From positions 34,911,693 to 34,975,692 of the forward strand of contig CM054804.1 in NCBI GenBank assembly GCA_028984105.1: 64,000 bases of DNA. Reading direction: 5' to 3'. How positions within the stretch are numbered: position 1 is the first letter of the stretch; each line of letters begins with the position of its first letter. The position numbers and the translations under genes were made by a program. Under the pieces are notes generated by a model, which saw only the letters and a list, made by a program, of their open reading frames with translations, was not told where the DNA came from and made no database searches. Positions 1-10,972 of this stretch are shown one piece after another. The DNA comes from Lavandula angustifolia (taxonomy: Eukaryota; Streptophyta; Magnoliopsida; Lamiales; Lamiaceae).

Positions 1-483
1 TGGAACGAAATCTTTTTATCACTTGCTTTAAATAATTTAATTTTCTCGACTAGAGTATGAATTTGGTAGAAAGACAGAGTTGGGTATCTCCAATGGAGAT
101 TTTTAGCAACTTTTAAGTTTGCGAAAATATCGTGTTTCCAACTTTTTTAGTCATTGGAACAAAATTTTAAAAGTTGAAAAAGATGTTCCAACTTTTTAAT
201 TTAGAAGTTGGTTTTTTATCATATGGTGGGACTGGGACACCCTATATAAGAATTGATATTTTAGTTGTGTAGATTTTAGTAGGATCCATTTAAAAGTTGG
301 TTTTATAGGTTTATGATTGAAGTGAAAAATATTAAAAAATTGATGAATTTTAAGAATTGATGTGGCGATTAAAAAGTTGGGTTTTTTATTTTTTTTCATG
401 GTTGGATGCACTTATATAGGAAATATGCATATTTCTTATATTTTTTATGTATATTCTTTATTTTTTTTTATGCATAAGTCCTA
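1..483. other. AT-rich intergenic DNA
   Basis: No gene is recognisable. Two loosely similar stretches around 200-260 and 370-425 both run from an AAGTTGG-type start through a T run to a TATATAAG/TATATAGG-like end, suggesting an old short duplication. The open frames here are short and composed of AT-rich filler. Confidence 0.4.
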
Positions 484-707
484 CTCCCTCTGTTCCGCTC
501 GACTTATCTTGTTTCTTTTCGGCACGGAGATTAAGATGAATGGGTGGTTGAGTGTAGATGAGTGGGTGATTGTGTATAAAAATGTAGGTCCCACAAAGAA
601 AAAGTAATAGATTGTGTAATAATTATTTTTCTTTTTTGGAAAAAAAGACAGATCAGGCGGGACGGTCCGGAAAAGAAAATAAGACAAATCAATCGGGATG
701 GAGCGAG
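484..707. repeat. Stowaway-like MITE, copy 1
   Basis: The element begins CTCCCTCTGTTCC after a TA and ends with a near-complement (GATGGAGCGAG) before TA. The arms contain the conserved TTTCTTTTCGGCACGGAGATTAAG block and a GTAGGTCCCAC block seen in the other copies of this family in the window. TA target duplication and CTCCCTCC termini are the marks of Stowaway/Tc1-mariner MITEs. Confidence 0.85.
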
Positions 708-1898
708 TAAAATAGTTTTTTCTTCGTGTAAAGAATATTCACCAAATAATTTGTCTTGCTCCCATATGTTGTTAGGCTAAGTGTATATTAAATTGCAATG
801 TTAATTTGGAAGTATCGTGCTTAGTCAACTACTTAATCTTGGCAGCTATTTTATATTATCTCACTTTTGTTGACTACTAATAGATTAACGTTAATAATAA
901 TATTCTTGAATAATTTAATTTAATTGATGTTGTAAATACCCATATATATTATTAAAAAATAATAAAAGAATAAAAGATGTCAACTTATGCCGGTCTGGCC
1001 AGAGCGTATTAGGGTTGACCATTTTACTGCTAACCACGTTATTAGTAGCTAATTATAATTATAAAGCTTTCCTTAATTTTCTTTTCTTAATTTATTTTCC
1101 TTGTCATTCCCAAGGTCTAATTTTACGAATTAAAAAGAAATAATTAAGTTAAGTAGGTTTCGAATGAACTACTAATTAATGAAGATTGCTGTCACGCTTA
1201 CGGATTTTGAGCCATTCAAAATCCAATCACGATAAGAATTGAGGATCATATTAGAGTGACTTATTTTGTCGATAAGTTTATAAAATTTAATTTCGTCGAG
1301 TTTTATAGATCCAGTCTATTACACATAATTAGATTAGCGTAATTCCTTTTTTTTCTTTTTCTTTTTTCAATATGCACGTCGTACACATAATCAACTCCCT
1401 TTAAAAACCGTACTGAAAAGTTTTGGAGCAAAAAATGTGCGACGGAGGGAGTATATAACAACGATTTTTCTAATCTTGACTTTTATTTTTTATTTAAATA
1501 AAGTAATAATTTAATTTTTAAACTTTGAATAAGAGGATTAATTAAAGCTACTAATTCGTCGCAATCAAGACAGGTTTATGTAGTTGGATAAATAAAACAT
1601 TAGCTAGTTGACATATCTATCACATTCAAACTCGAATCCTACTAAGTTCTAATCAATTAAATTCTGCAAAAACTTCAAGATTTCACACCTGAATTTGATC
1701 AAAAGAATATTAACATTTAATACTTTTAGCAGATGAAGCAACATATGATAATTTAACTATAATTTTCTCGGTGGGAAATGAATCCTAACTACAAAATCAT
1801 GTAGTCCCCAAATTAGGCAGCATCAATATTGAAGTATCTTGAGACTTGAGACTCAAGTAGATGTAATTACATGATTTCATTTAAATATATGACATTAG
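708..1898. other. Intergenic DNA with one solo MITE arm
   Basis: AT-rich with no supportable gene. At about 1391-1453 there is a short remnant ending GACGGAGGGAG before TA, the right arm of a Stowaway-like MITE that has lost most of its left part. Confidence 0.5.
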
Positions 1899-1972
1899 AT
1901 GGAGATCCACGTTTTAGATCAACTCTAAATCAACCATTTAAGCAGAAGTGAAAATACCAACTACACTACACG
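1899..1972 (-). repeat. tRNA-derived SINE remnant (family A, copy 1)
   Basis: Read on the minus strand this shows GTAGTTGGTATTTTCACTTC followed by a TTTAGAGTTGATC block, the same order as in copies at 26505, 51590 and 52665. The spacing resembles a pol III A box and a degraded B box. The B box of this copy is poor. Confidence 0.5.
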
Positions 1973-2753
1973 TTTTAGGACAAAACAAAACTAGGGTTAA
2001 TTGCGACTTATTTATCATATACACCCATTTTTTGTGTCAATTTTCTGAATTTTGTACTCATCTAAATTTACGTTTTCATGTGGCCTACATGGACGTTACT
2101 GGGGGGGGTATAGAGGTTAAAATTCTTTGTTCCGCCTTTGTTTTTTCACTTCATTCAACCTTTCCATCAGTACGATTTCTTTCTTATGTCTATTTCAACC
2201 CTCTGACTAAAAAGTTCTATTTCCGTCACTGGTGGCCTACTATCTGGTTTTGATGCAAAAATGTTTTCTGAAGATTGAAAAGGACTGGAAATGAGTCCAG
2301 TATATGTACAAGTTCAATCTCAATTATATCTAAAATACACGAAACAAAATTCACAAAAACTTGTGTGTCGCACAATATACTCCCTTGTATGTCACACTTT
2401 ATAAGGTGTTGACATGTGGTATACGTGACCCGCTATAATTGATTTGATTTGATTATTTAATTAAAATGTATTCCACATGTTAAATGATTTGTGAAAGTGA
2501 TATACAGTGGAGTATAATGGTGTGACATCAAAGTCTATCCGAACAAAATTGAGAATAAATTCCTCAAATATTTTTCTTTAAATAATAAACTAATTCACAT
2601 GTGAAATTTACTTACCTAATTCATATTTACATCATCGGATCGGACTAATTAGGCCCGTTGTTTTCTAAACCTTCTAAATTTAAGTCTAATTTAGCTCTAG
2701 CTGCGGATGATGTATACATACAAGGTGTTCATATGAGAACCATGAGTTATGTA
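1973..2753. other. Intergenic DNA
   Basis: Nothing recognisable. A 101-codon open frame at 1948-2253 overlaps the SINE remnant, resembles no family I know, and has no other sign of being a gene. Around 2380-2520 there is a diffuse inverted repeat with GACATGTGGTA-type sequence that recurs near 4480 and 53180. Confidence 0.4.
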
Positions 2754-2953
2754 CTCCCTCCGTCCCAAAATTCTTGTCCAATTTGCTTTTTGCACGGTTT
2801 TTAAGAAGAGTTGTTAGTTGTGTGTAGATTGGTATAAAGTTGTGGGTCCCACAAAAAAGTTGTGTGTAATAATTTACTAAAAAAGGAAAGTGGACAAGAA
2901 TTTTGGGACAACCCAAAATGGAATAGCGGACAAGAATTTTGGGACAGAGGGAG
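2754..2953. repeat. Stowaway-like MITE, copy 2
   Basis: Termini CTCCCTCCGTCCCAAAATTC and the complementary GAATTTTGGGACAGAGGGAG lie between TA dinucleotides, giving a 200-bp element. An inner second copy of the right arm (GGACAAGAATTTTGGGAC) starts near 2892. Confidence 0.88.
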
Positions 2954-3102
2954 TAAGAATTATGAACTAATCTAAACCGTAGATCTTACTAATTGAACGG
3001 ACCTAATTTATTCTGCTAGTAAGGAATTTTTAATACATATACAATATATTTTTAATGCATTAGGTGTAATTAAGTAAAATTCTTTTAAAAAATCATATAT
3101 AT

Positions 3103-3327
3103 AGGGAGTGGATCATATAAGAATTCACAGTTAACGTGAGAACTAAGAATATGCATAATTATTATATGTTTTATGCATAATCTTTATATATTTTATTCAG
3201 AAGACAAAAATATAAAATTATAGGTTTTTTTTACATAAAATTTACAAGGATTATGCATAAAACATAAAATGATTATGAGTGGTTCGTAATTTTCACGTTA
3301 AATGTGGGTTATCACCATATCCACACC
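3103..3327. repeat. AT-rich fold-back MITE (family B, copy 1)
   Basis: The left arm (AGGGAGTGGATCATATAAGAA, then a TTAACGTGAGAAC block) and the right arm (complement of GGTGTGGATATGGTGA and TTAACGTGAAAAT) are inverted relative to each other around a centre full of TTATGCATAA-like sequence. Related copies lie at 3831-4083 and 36728-36943. Confidence 0.7.
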
Positions 3328-3822
3328 CAGTGGTGCAGGGAGGGAGTGGGCCCACTGAACTAAGAAATTTATTAACTACGTAAATTAGAACATGATGAGT
3401 TTTTGGCTGAGTGGTTATGAGTTATAGTATCATGTAGGAGGTCAAATGTTCAATTTCTATTCTATAAAGCTCATTTTTTTTATCTCTACATTTATTTTTG
3501 CTTCTTTCTTTCCCTTTTTCTTTTTATCTCTTCATTTTTAGCTAAAATATCTAAAACTTCTAAGTTACATGGCGCATGTTTAATAAACTCTCTTCCTTTT
3601 ATTTTTATCTCCCCTTTTCCCGTCTCACTTCATTTTCTTTTTATCTCTTCTTTTTAGTTAAAATGTATAAAAATTCGAAATATTATAATGCTTATGTTTT
3701 ATAAAATATGCTCATTTTTTAAAATAATGGTGCGATTTGTATTTTTTTTAAACATACAATATAGGGTGGGATGTGTTAGTAGTTGGCCCCCCACTTACTA
3801 GAAAGTCTGGCTACGCAACTGT
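3328..3822 (+). mobile_element. hAT-like non-autonomous element with internal tRNA-like segment, copy 1
   Basis: The left end CAGTGGTGCAGGGAGGGAG and the right end, read inverted as CAGTTGCGTAGCCAGAC, match the CAGTGGCGGAGCCAG type of plant hAT terminus. CCACACC stands on both sides, close to an 8-bp duplication with one mismatch. Inside, about 3404-3465, is a tRNA-like head: an A-box-like TGGCTGAGTGGTTA and a B-box-like GTTCAATTTC. After it come two diverged copies of a pyrimidine-rich unit. Relatives are at 31102 and 55275. Confidence 0.6.
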
Positions 3823-3830
3823 ACCACACC

Positions 3831-4083
3831 TATATATATGTGAATCATGTAGGAATCTATATTTAACGTATGAATTAATAACTATGCATAATGATTACAT
3901 GTTTTATTCACAATTCATATATTTTTATACAAAAAAATTATAATTTTACATTATGTATAATTCTTATATATTTTATGTAGAATTACAAAAATATAAAATT
4001 ATATGTTTTATACATCACATAATAATTATGAATAGTTTATATTTCTTATATTAAATGTAGATTCCTACCACATTCATACCCTA
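3831..4083. repeat. AT-rich fold-back MITE (family B, copy 2)
   Basis: Left arm GTGAATCATGTAGGAATC and right arm GATTCCTACCACATTCATAC are inverted complements, with the TATGCATAAT-rich centre of family B. It lies directly downstream of the hAT-like element. Confidence 0.65.
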
Positions 4084-4803
4084 TATATCTTTCTACATTC
4101 CCTATATATAGTTTATAAATAATATGGGTATTCACTAAATTATTATGGTACTAGGTGGCAATACCTTATCGAGAGCACAAAGATTAAAAATATAAAAGAA
4201 TATGTTGAAAAATATTTATAAGTAGTTAGAGATACCTTCTGATTATAAAAATAACTGAATTTTATCTGTAGTATTTCTCTACTACTTATCATTTTCAATT
4301 TAATAAGTCAAGTTTATGAAATAAATCTGTTATTATTTTTTTATTATTGATCACCATTAGAATGGCGAGACGTGTCTCATTATGCTATTGGTAAACACAA
4401 TTTTGAGACAGAGAAAATTTGGACATTTGATTTCCTCCTCAAATGTTTGTGTGTACCATATTTGTATATCCTTACATGTATCACAGTATTGACATGTGGT
4501 AAACGTAGTTCATCTACTCTTATAGTGTGGTACACAAGGGTATAGGAAGCTCGTATTATTTAAAGGCATAGCACATGGCTTATGCAACAAGGCATCTCCA
4601 TATTCTAAAATCCCAGAAAAATAAAGAAAAAGATTTTCAAACTTTTGCGGTATTTACCATAACACCCCCGTCTTCCAGAGAAAATGACTGCCGAGTCCTC
4701 ACTCCGATTAATCACCAAATTCTGAATATTGTTCTCATGTTCTACGCACCAAACAAAATTCTGAATTAATCATTTAATCCTGGAAAATCTGAGTTGCGTA
4801 AAA
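4084..4803 (+). promoter_or_regulatory. Upstream region and 5' UTR of the PUX8-like gene
   Basis: This stretch separates the MITE cluster from the ATG at 4804. It is AT-rich as far as about 4570 and then gains a more mixed, UTR-like composition. I cannot place a TATA box or transcription start with confidence. Confidence 0.35.
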
Positions 4804-7800
4804 ATGGCCAGACCTGATCAAGAATCAATCGATACGTTCATGAGTATCACCAGCGTTTCTGAAGCCGCAGCAATTCGAAAACTGGAGGTAGGATTTTGTT
4901 TATTCAGTATTAATTACTGTTTGAATTATTGCGATGAATGAATTCTCATTTTTCTTCTACTGTTTTCTACCATTTGCTTGTGGTTTTAAGAAATTGATGC
5001 ATTCTTTAGCGGAGTTTTGATTGCAATTTGCCACATTGCTATACCTTGTATGTGTGGATTAGCGTGTGAGAGATGAGGGTTTTTGGTTTTTCCCCCGTTG
5101 CGATGGAATTCTGTCACTTGCGAATTACTATTTCTTTATAACTTTACATGGTGTTAGTATGTATAGCAAGAAGGTAAAACATCTTCATCCAGCTTGATGA
5201 GAAGTTGTAATCGCAGTGAGCTGAATAAAGATAGATGTTGCATATTGTTTTGAATGCATTGTAGCTTACTTGTATCTTTGTGAGTTTGTGAAGCAACTGA
5301 TATAAATGAAGTTCTATACTTAATGCATTTATAGAACAAAATCTGGTATTTCTTTTACCTATTGTTGTGGTTTTCGTTGGTCTTACGACCTATCGGAACT
5401 TCGCTACCTTCCGGGAAACATTGAGGACAACCGGAAGCTTATTGGCATATCAAATAAGTGAATTCAGTATACCACTCATTATATGTTTATTATCTCTAAT
5501 TTTGTGTCACGTAGACTTTTATCTCATCAATGGTATAGGCACTATCGCTGAGATAATATATGAGATGCTGATATGGATCGAAAAATATTGGTTCAGATAA
5601 AGCCCTTTTCTTTTATTCAACTTTTCTTGGATTGGAAAGTAACAATTTGCTCACTAGATCAAGGGAACATATCACAAGATTTCTTACTAAAACGGGGGTT
5701 ATTGCAATTTCTTAAGTTTCTTTTTCCTTATTATTTTGATTTATTCATCATTATATTTTTACTTGATGGCTCTCTATCCTTGATCGAACAGGAACATAAT
5801 GGCAGCCTCAGCGAAGCTGTCAATGCGTATTTCACTGAAGGGGATAGAAACATGTCGGTGTTTTTTTCCTCTCCATATTTATTTCTTTGCAGTCCTCCTT
5901 GCTTGTCTAAATCATTTTCATGATAATTATGTTGTAGATCCGGATAGTTTTAATTTGTTCAATAGATAATTTGTTCATTTCACTGTGAGCAGAGCCCGAG
6001 AGGCATCGTTTGGTGTTCCTCAGGATGGCATTATGGATATTGATGATCCAATCCCACTAGAGTCCCGCAGACCACAATCTTCCCAACCACAATTTGCTAG
6101 AGACGTCAATCATTTTCCTGCCCTTGATTCCAACTACATCACAAACATAAATGATACTGTTAATCCTATCGCGTCTCGTACATCTTTTATTTCACGTTTG
6201 AGGGAGGTTGGCACTGGAACACCAGTTCAGTCTGGCAGTGCTCCTATTGCTGAAGATATCACTGAAACTGGCCATGGTCATGGCTCAGAAATAGGCGGGA
6301 CTGTGATATTAGCTGATGATGAAAGTACTGAAAATGTACGTAGTGCTGAAGTAGAACGACGTGGTAATCGAGGAAGTTCTGTTCAATATGGAGAAAATGC
6401 TCCCACAGTTATCGACGTGCCTGATGATAGCTATGATATAGAGGAAGAGATGATACGGGCCGCAATTGAGGCTTCAAAGCAGGACGCTGCAATGTCAAGT
6501 CAACAATATAACCATCTTGTATGTGATGAATTTATGATGTAGGAGTTGAAATCATTCATAATCATTGTACTGTTGTTAAATTTATCATGATCCAGGATCT
6601 TGGGGATCTCACTCAGCCTGTGCGGTCTCAGAGAGAAGATGTGGAGCTTGCAAATGCAGTTTCCTTTTCATTGCAGGTATTATCTTCCTCCGAATGATAT
6701 TTTGAGTTGCTGTAGTTTTTGAGGTTAATAAGAGTTAAAACCAGACTACAGAGAGAGAAAAAGAGCTCGAGGAGCTAGAGCAAGTTGGTACTTCAAGACT
6801 GGAGGCTCGGAAGTCATCTTCACCAGATGAAATAGGAAGGTTAACGTCTTCAGATGGAAGGTAGATACTCTGTGTTATTAATATTTTGATGGGCTTGTTC
6901 TTCTGTTATTTGGTCCAAGCACGTAACGATCTTATGATAATCTGACAATATTACTCCTAAATGCTGATATAAATGGATACAGTCTGGAGCATATATAATG
7001 GTATCACATCATCAGTTTTTTGAACGACTTGATTTGTAAACTTATCTAATGGAGGAGTGCTATTGGAAATTCATCTTTAGCAATAATAAGAAATAATTAG
7101 GGGTTTCCAAATGCGAGTACTAAAAATGATTAAGCTCATAATGATCTGAACTCATATGTACATCAGAAGTGTCATCTAGTACTGATTGAGGATAGTCGGT
7201 CTTTACATTCTTTTCTTTTCTTTCTATTATCTAGTTCTTTTTTCATTAACTATCACCCGCTTTGAGTGCAAGTTGTATCTTTAAAAATTGAGTTTCTCCT
7301 TATGTGGTTTCTTAAAACAAAATGGTACTCCCTCCATCCCGCCCGACTTGTCTTGTTTCTTTTCGGCACGAAGATTAAGATGAGTGGGTGGTTGTGTGTA
7401 GATGAGTGGGTGATTGTGTGTAAAGAGGTAGGCCCCACAAAGAAAAAATGGTAGGTTGTGTAGTAATTATTTTCCTTTTTTGGAAACAAGACAAGTCGGG
7501 TGGGACGGCCCGGAAAGGAAAACAAGACAAGTCAAGTGGGACGGAGAGGGTACTTAGATTGGGCTCTTAGTGAGCCCATCATCCTGTTTCAACATTAAGT
7601 AACACATTCAGCCTTCCAATGTGTTGAAGTTAAGCCATTGAAAAATGTTCTGGAAGAGTGTGTATTGTTATTAAATATACACCATTATTGTTTCTTAGGC
7701 TGGCCCAGTTGGAGGTAGGGAGTGCATCTGTCCAAGATGAAAATGAAGATGTAGAAGAGAGGCAACTGGTTAGGCATAGAAGAAGACGGATGGCTTCCAG

Positions 7801-9505
7801 TTCTAGTGACACAATAAAAGATGTCGAAAGAGCTGAAGTTAACGCACCTTCAAGTCCTCAGCCAAATAATGATACACATATTCCGGGGCAGAGTAGAAGT
7901 GCTTTCCCTTCTGATGAGGTTAACTATTGAATTTCTTGAATCTCATTTGTCCACATTGACACAGTCATCTGGAATATGAATGAATTTCCATATTTTTCGA
8001 ATAATTATATTTTGTTTTTTTCTTGCATGTATAATTTTATAAAGTGGGGTGGCATCTCATCCGTGGAACATGACGAAGCTGTAATGCTTGAGGCTGCCAT
8101 GTTTGGTGGCATCCCTGAAGGAACTGGATATCACTATCCTCGTGCTCCTCATCAGATGATGCAGAATGGCTTACATGGAGATGTTGGTTCAAATCCCTGG
8201 TCTATACCTCGTCCTCCATCACCTTCTCTCACTGCTCAGAGATTGATACGGGAACAACAGGTTTGCTTTGTGTACCTGATTGGTGGGTAGAGTTTTTCAA
8301 CTAGTGCTTGAGTATAAAGTATACTATGATTTTTTTTCTTGCAGGATGATGAATATCTTGCATCGTTAGAAGCTGACAGACTGAAGGAACTAAAGGCTAG
8401 AGAAGAAGCTGAAGCTGCTCTCGCTGAAGAGGGACGCAAGGAGGACGAATTACGCAGGCAACAACAAGAAGAAGAGGTACATTAATTAACGTCAGCGTGG
8501 AACACTTATCTGGTCTCAGACTCACTCTTGCAATAACTCACCTTTTGCATATTCCTTCGATTTTGATATAAGAAAGAAGACTTTGAGGTCCGGTAGCTTC
8601 GTTGTATGCATTTTATCTAGATTATATATTTGTGTTTTTAGATGGCATCCTTAGCTAAAATTGCATATCACATACTGCATTGGTTACCCCCCCATTCATT
8701 TTGCCAAACAGCTAGTTTGTCTTAATACCTCAGATTTGTGAGTATCGTGTGTCGCATGAACTCCAAAAGTAGCATCCGTAGGTTTTCTTGTGATAGCCAT
8801 TTTTTGGAAGCACCATTTTCTCTTAAATCTATGTGCAATATCTACGTTGTGGTTATCAACATGTTTGCTAGTAGTATATTATGTTGGAGAGAGAAGTAAT
8901 ATTCAAGTTCGTTGTATTCAGCTGAAGCCTGGAAATAATTAACATTAATTCAGACATGTAGTAGCCACCATACATGCATTGGATTGCAATATCCTCATAT
9001 TTTATACTATTGGGTAGGAAATTGAGAGGCAATTAGCTGCGAAAGAAGCTTCCCTTCCTGAGGAACCAACACCAGATGACGAGAATGCTATCACGCTTCT
9101 TGTGCGGATGCCTGATGGAAGTAGGAGAGGTCGACGATTTCAGAAGTCAGACAAGCTGCAGGTAATACATTGACACTTTTGGGTTATCTTGGAATTAACC
9201 ATGCGTTGTACTTTTGAAGATGATGTTGTCTTGTTTGTAACTGTTGTACAGAATCTTTTTCACTTCATTGATGTGGGCAGAGGTGTCAAACCAGGCAGCT
9301 ACAGATTGGTACATACATTATTAACATACTCTCCGTACCCTTTTTTATCTTGCTATGATTAATGTTGATTATAGTGAAGTTGGTTGTGTGTGGATAGGTG
9401 AGACCGTATCCTAGACGAGCTTTCGGTGATGGAGAGTGGGGGTCGACTCTGAGTGAATTGGGTCTGACCAGCAAACAAGAAGCCTTGTATCTCGAGTTGA
9501 TATGA
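4804..9505 (+). CDS. PUX8: Plant UBX domain-containing protein, PUX8-like (Cdc48/p97 adaptor)
   Basis: Eleven exons: 4804-4887, 5792-5853, 5993-6518, 6596-6676, 6745-6860, 7699-7918, 8045-8260, 8345-8476, 9018-9161, 9252-9308, 9398-9505. All junctions are GT-AG, keep frame, and give 581 aa, close to Arabidopsis PUX8 as I remember it. Order of parts: a UBA-like domain at about 1-48 (MARPDQESIDTF to NAYFTEGDRN); an acidic UIM at about 199-212 (EEEMIRAAIEASKQ); a second UIM-like stretch at about 238-251; the conserved WGGISSVEHDEAVMLEAAMFGG block from residue 364; a charged coiled coil at about 436-492; and a C-terminal UBX domain at about 497-581 with the YPR loop that inserts into p97. By family knowledge it links ubiquitylated cargo to the Cdc48 segregase. 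Intron 5 holds a Stowaway-like MITE. The exon 2/3 junction (ATG split as AT/A) was chosen because it gives EGDRN-IA-REA, matching the family spacing. A shift of 3 nt at that acceptor cannot be excluded. Confidence 0.95.
7328..7550. repeat. Stowaway-like MITE, copy 3, in PUX8 intron 5
   Basis: CTCCCTCCATCCCGCCCGAC to the complementary GTGGGACGGAGAGGG, flanked by TA. It carries the same TTTCTTTTCGGCACGAAGAT block as copy 1. Its position inside an intron shows that the gene tolerates it. Confidence 0.88.
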
Positions 9506-10604
9506 TTGATATCTTTGCCTAATTTCATATTGTTGGAATTGGAAAGAAACATCACCACATTTCAGACATTTACTACAATCTTGTGACACTTAGGCACACT
9601 TTCGTCGCTATTATGCACCATTATATACTATTCGACTCCTAATATCGGAATCAAACAATTGTGGGACGTTAGATTATCCCCACCCCCAACCTCCTTCGAC
9701 CCAACTTTCTAAATAAAATACTCATTTCTCTCTTTTATTACATCACAACCCACAACTTATTTAATTTCTATTCCCATTCCTAACTCAATCCAACCTAACT
9801 TATAATTTATTTTCACATTTTTTAACTAATTATTATATATAATAAAGTATTTTATTAAAATTAAAAAAAAACTATAAAACTATATTATTTAAAATTTATG
9901 ATGTTAATTAAAAGTATTTATCATACAATTAAAAAGTAGATACTTGATTTTATAACAACATAGAGATTACACGAAGATTAAATCAAGGTTTGATTTGTTG
10001 GAAATTTAGAACAAAAGAGGGTTTAGTAGTGTTGGTGAAAACTAGTTAATATTGGTCTCTATTTATAGAGTAAAAAAAAATACGAATTTTGATATATATT
10101 TTTTTAATTTTTATGGATAATTGATTAATGATTTTAAGCAAATAAAATTATTATCAATAAAATCTTGTAGATCCAATTAGGAATTATCATTTGTCACATA
10201 AACATTGGTCGACAAAAAATAAATAGTTGATGCCTCTCAAGGTGGTCAGACGGCTTAGGTCATGGGAGAAGGATGACTTTCCATTTTCTTTTAATAAATT
10301 CTGCCATTTGTCGTATTAGGAGGTCTGGGGCCGGGGTGTTGATGGGGATAGTCTTAATAGTCCAAACTATGACCCGTCGTGTTTATACTGATGAAGATCC
10401 TCAGCCATGACCCGTCGTGTTTATACTGATATACGTGAAGTCAAAACTATGATACTTGTACAGAGAATAAGTTTAGCAAGTATATAAGCTGGCTTTCACA
10501 TTCTACATCAACTGTTCGACGGATCAAGACTAGACTTAAAATATCAAAATTTCATAAAAAATCTAGTCTGCAATTCATTGAAACTTTACAAAGGACCCCA
10601 CCAC
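9506..10604. other. Intergenic DNA downstream of PUX8
   Basis: Contains the PUX8 3' flank, then very AT-rich sequence. A direct repeat of about 24 bp (ATGACCCGTCGTGTTTATAC and following) occurs at 10369 and again at 10407. I see no gene and cannot place the poly(A) site. Confidence 0.4.
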
Positions 10605-10850
10605 CAACTGGGAGGGCTTTCGCTTGGATGCCGGCTGTTGGCCTCTCCAAAGCTAGTCTGTCTAAGCTCTCACCTTCTTTCGCTCTCTCCAGTACCTATG
10701 CAAATCCAATGAAATCAATTGCCAAACTTGGATTATCATCTGAAGCTGAAGCACGGACGGCGCTTACCAAGTGTCGACCGTAGAGATGAGTATTTGAAAG
10801 AGCTTCGAGGGCATTCTGAGCTTCTTGCTTTGTTCTACGAAAGCAGCCTT
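10605..10850 (-). pseudogene. C-terminal fragment of an RBM19/MRD1-like RNA-binding protein
   Basis: On the minus strand, about 10850-10768 encodes TKQEAQNALEALSNTHLYGR then HL, followed by a GTAAGC donor; after an intron ending in TAG, the reading resumes at 10695 with VLERAKEGES. This is the end of the last RRM and the basic tail of the rRNA-processing protein MRD1/RBM19. The copy is broken: about 7 nt are missing just before TKQEA so that the preceding AFVE is out of frame, a second small deletion follows GES, and no upstream RRMs are present. Because the intron is retained, it arose by DNA-level duplication and not by retrotransposition. It lies just beyond the 3' end of the TAM41 gene on the same strand. 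Confidence 0.72.
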
Positions 10851-10972
10851 ATTCTTTTTATCTGCCAAAAACTGGCCTCAATAGGTATTGAACCCATGTT
10901 GCTAAAGTAAAAGGCCAAAGCAAACTATATCAAGTTAAGGAAAACTTCGACAGCCGTTCGGTCATAACTATA

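Noticed and set aside
1948..2253. 101-codon frame
   Set aside because: No family resemblance, overlaps a SINE remnant, lies in AT-rich intergenic DNA.
3404..3465. Possible tRNA gene
   Set aside because: The A/B-box-like sequence is part of a repeated mobile element (also at 31189 and 55350), and I cannot fold a full cloverleaf.
5993..6542. PUX8 exon 3 as a separate 185-codon gene
   Set aside because: It is an internal exon; splicing at 5993 and 6518 joins it in frame with the UBA and UIM/UBX parts.
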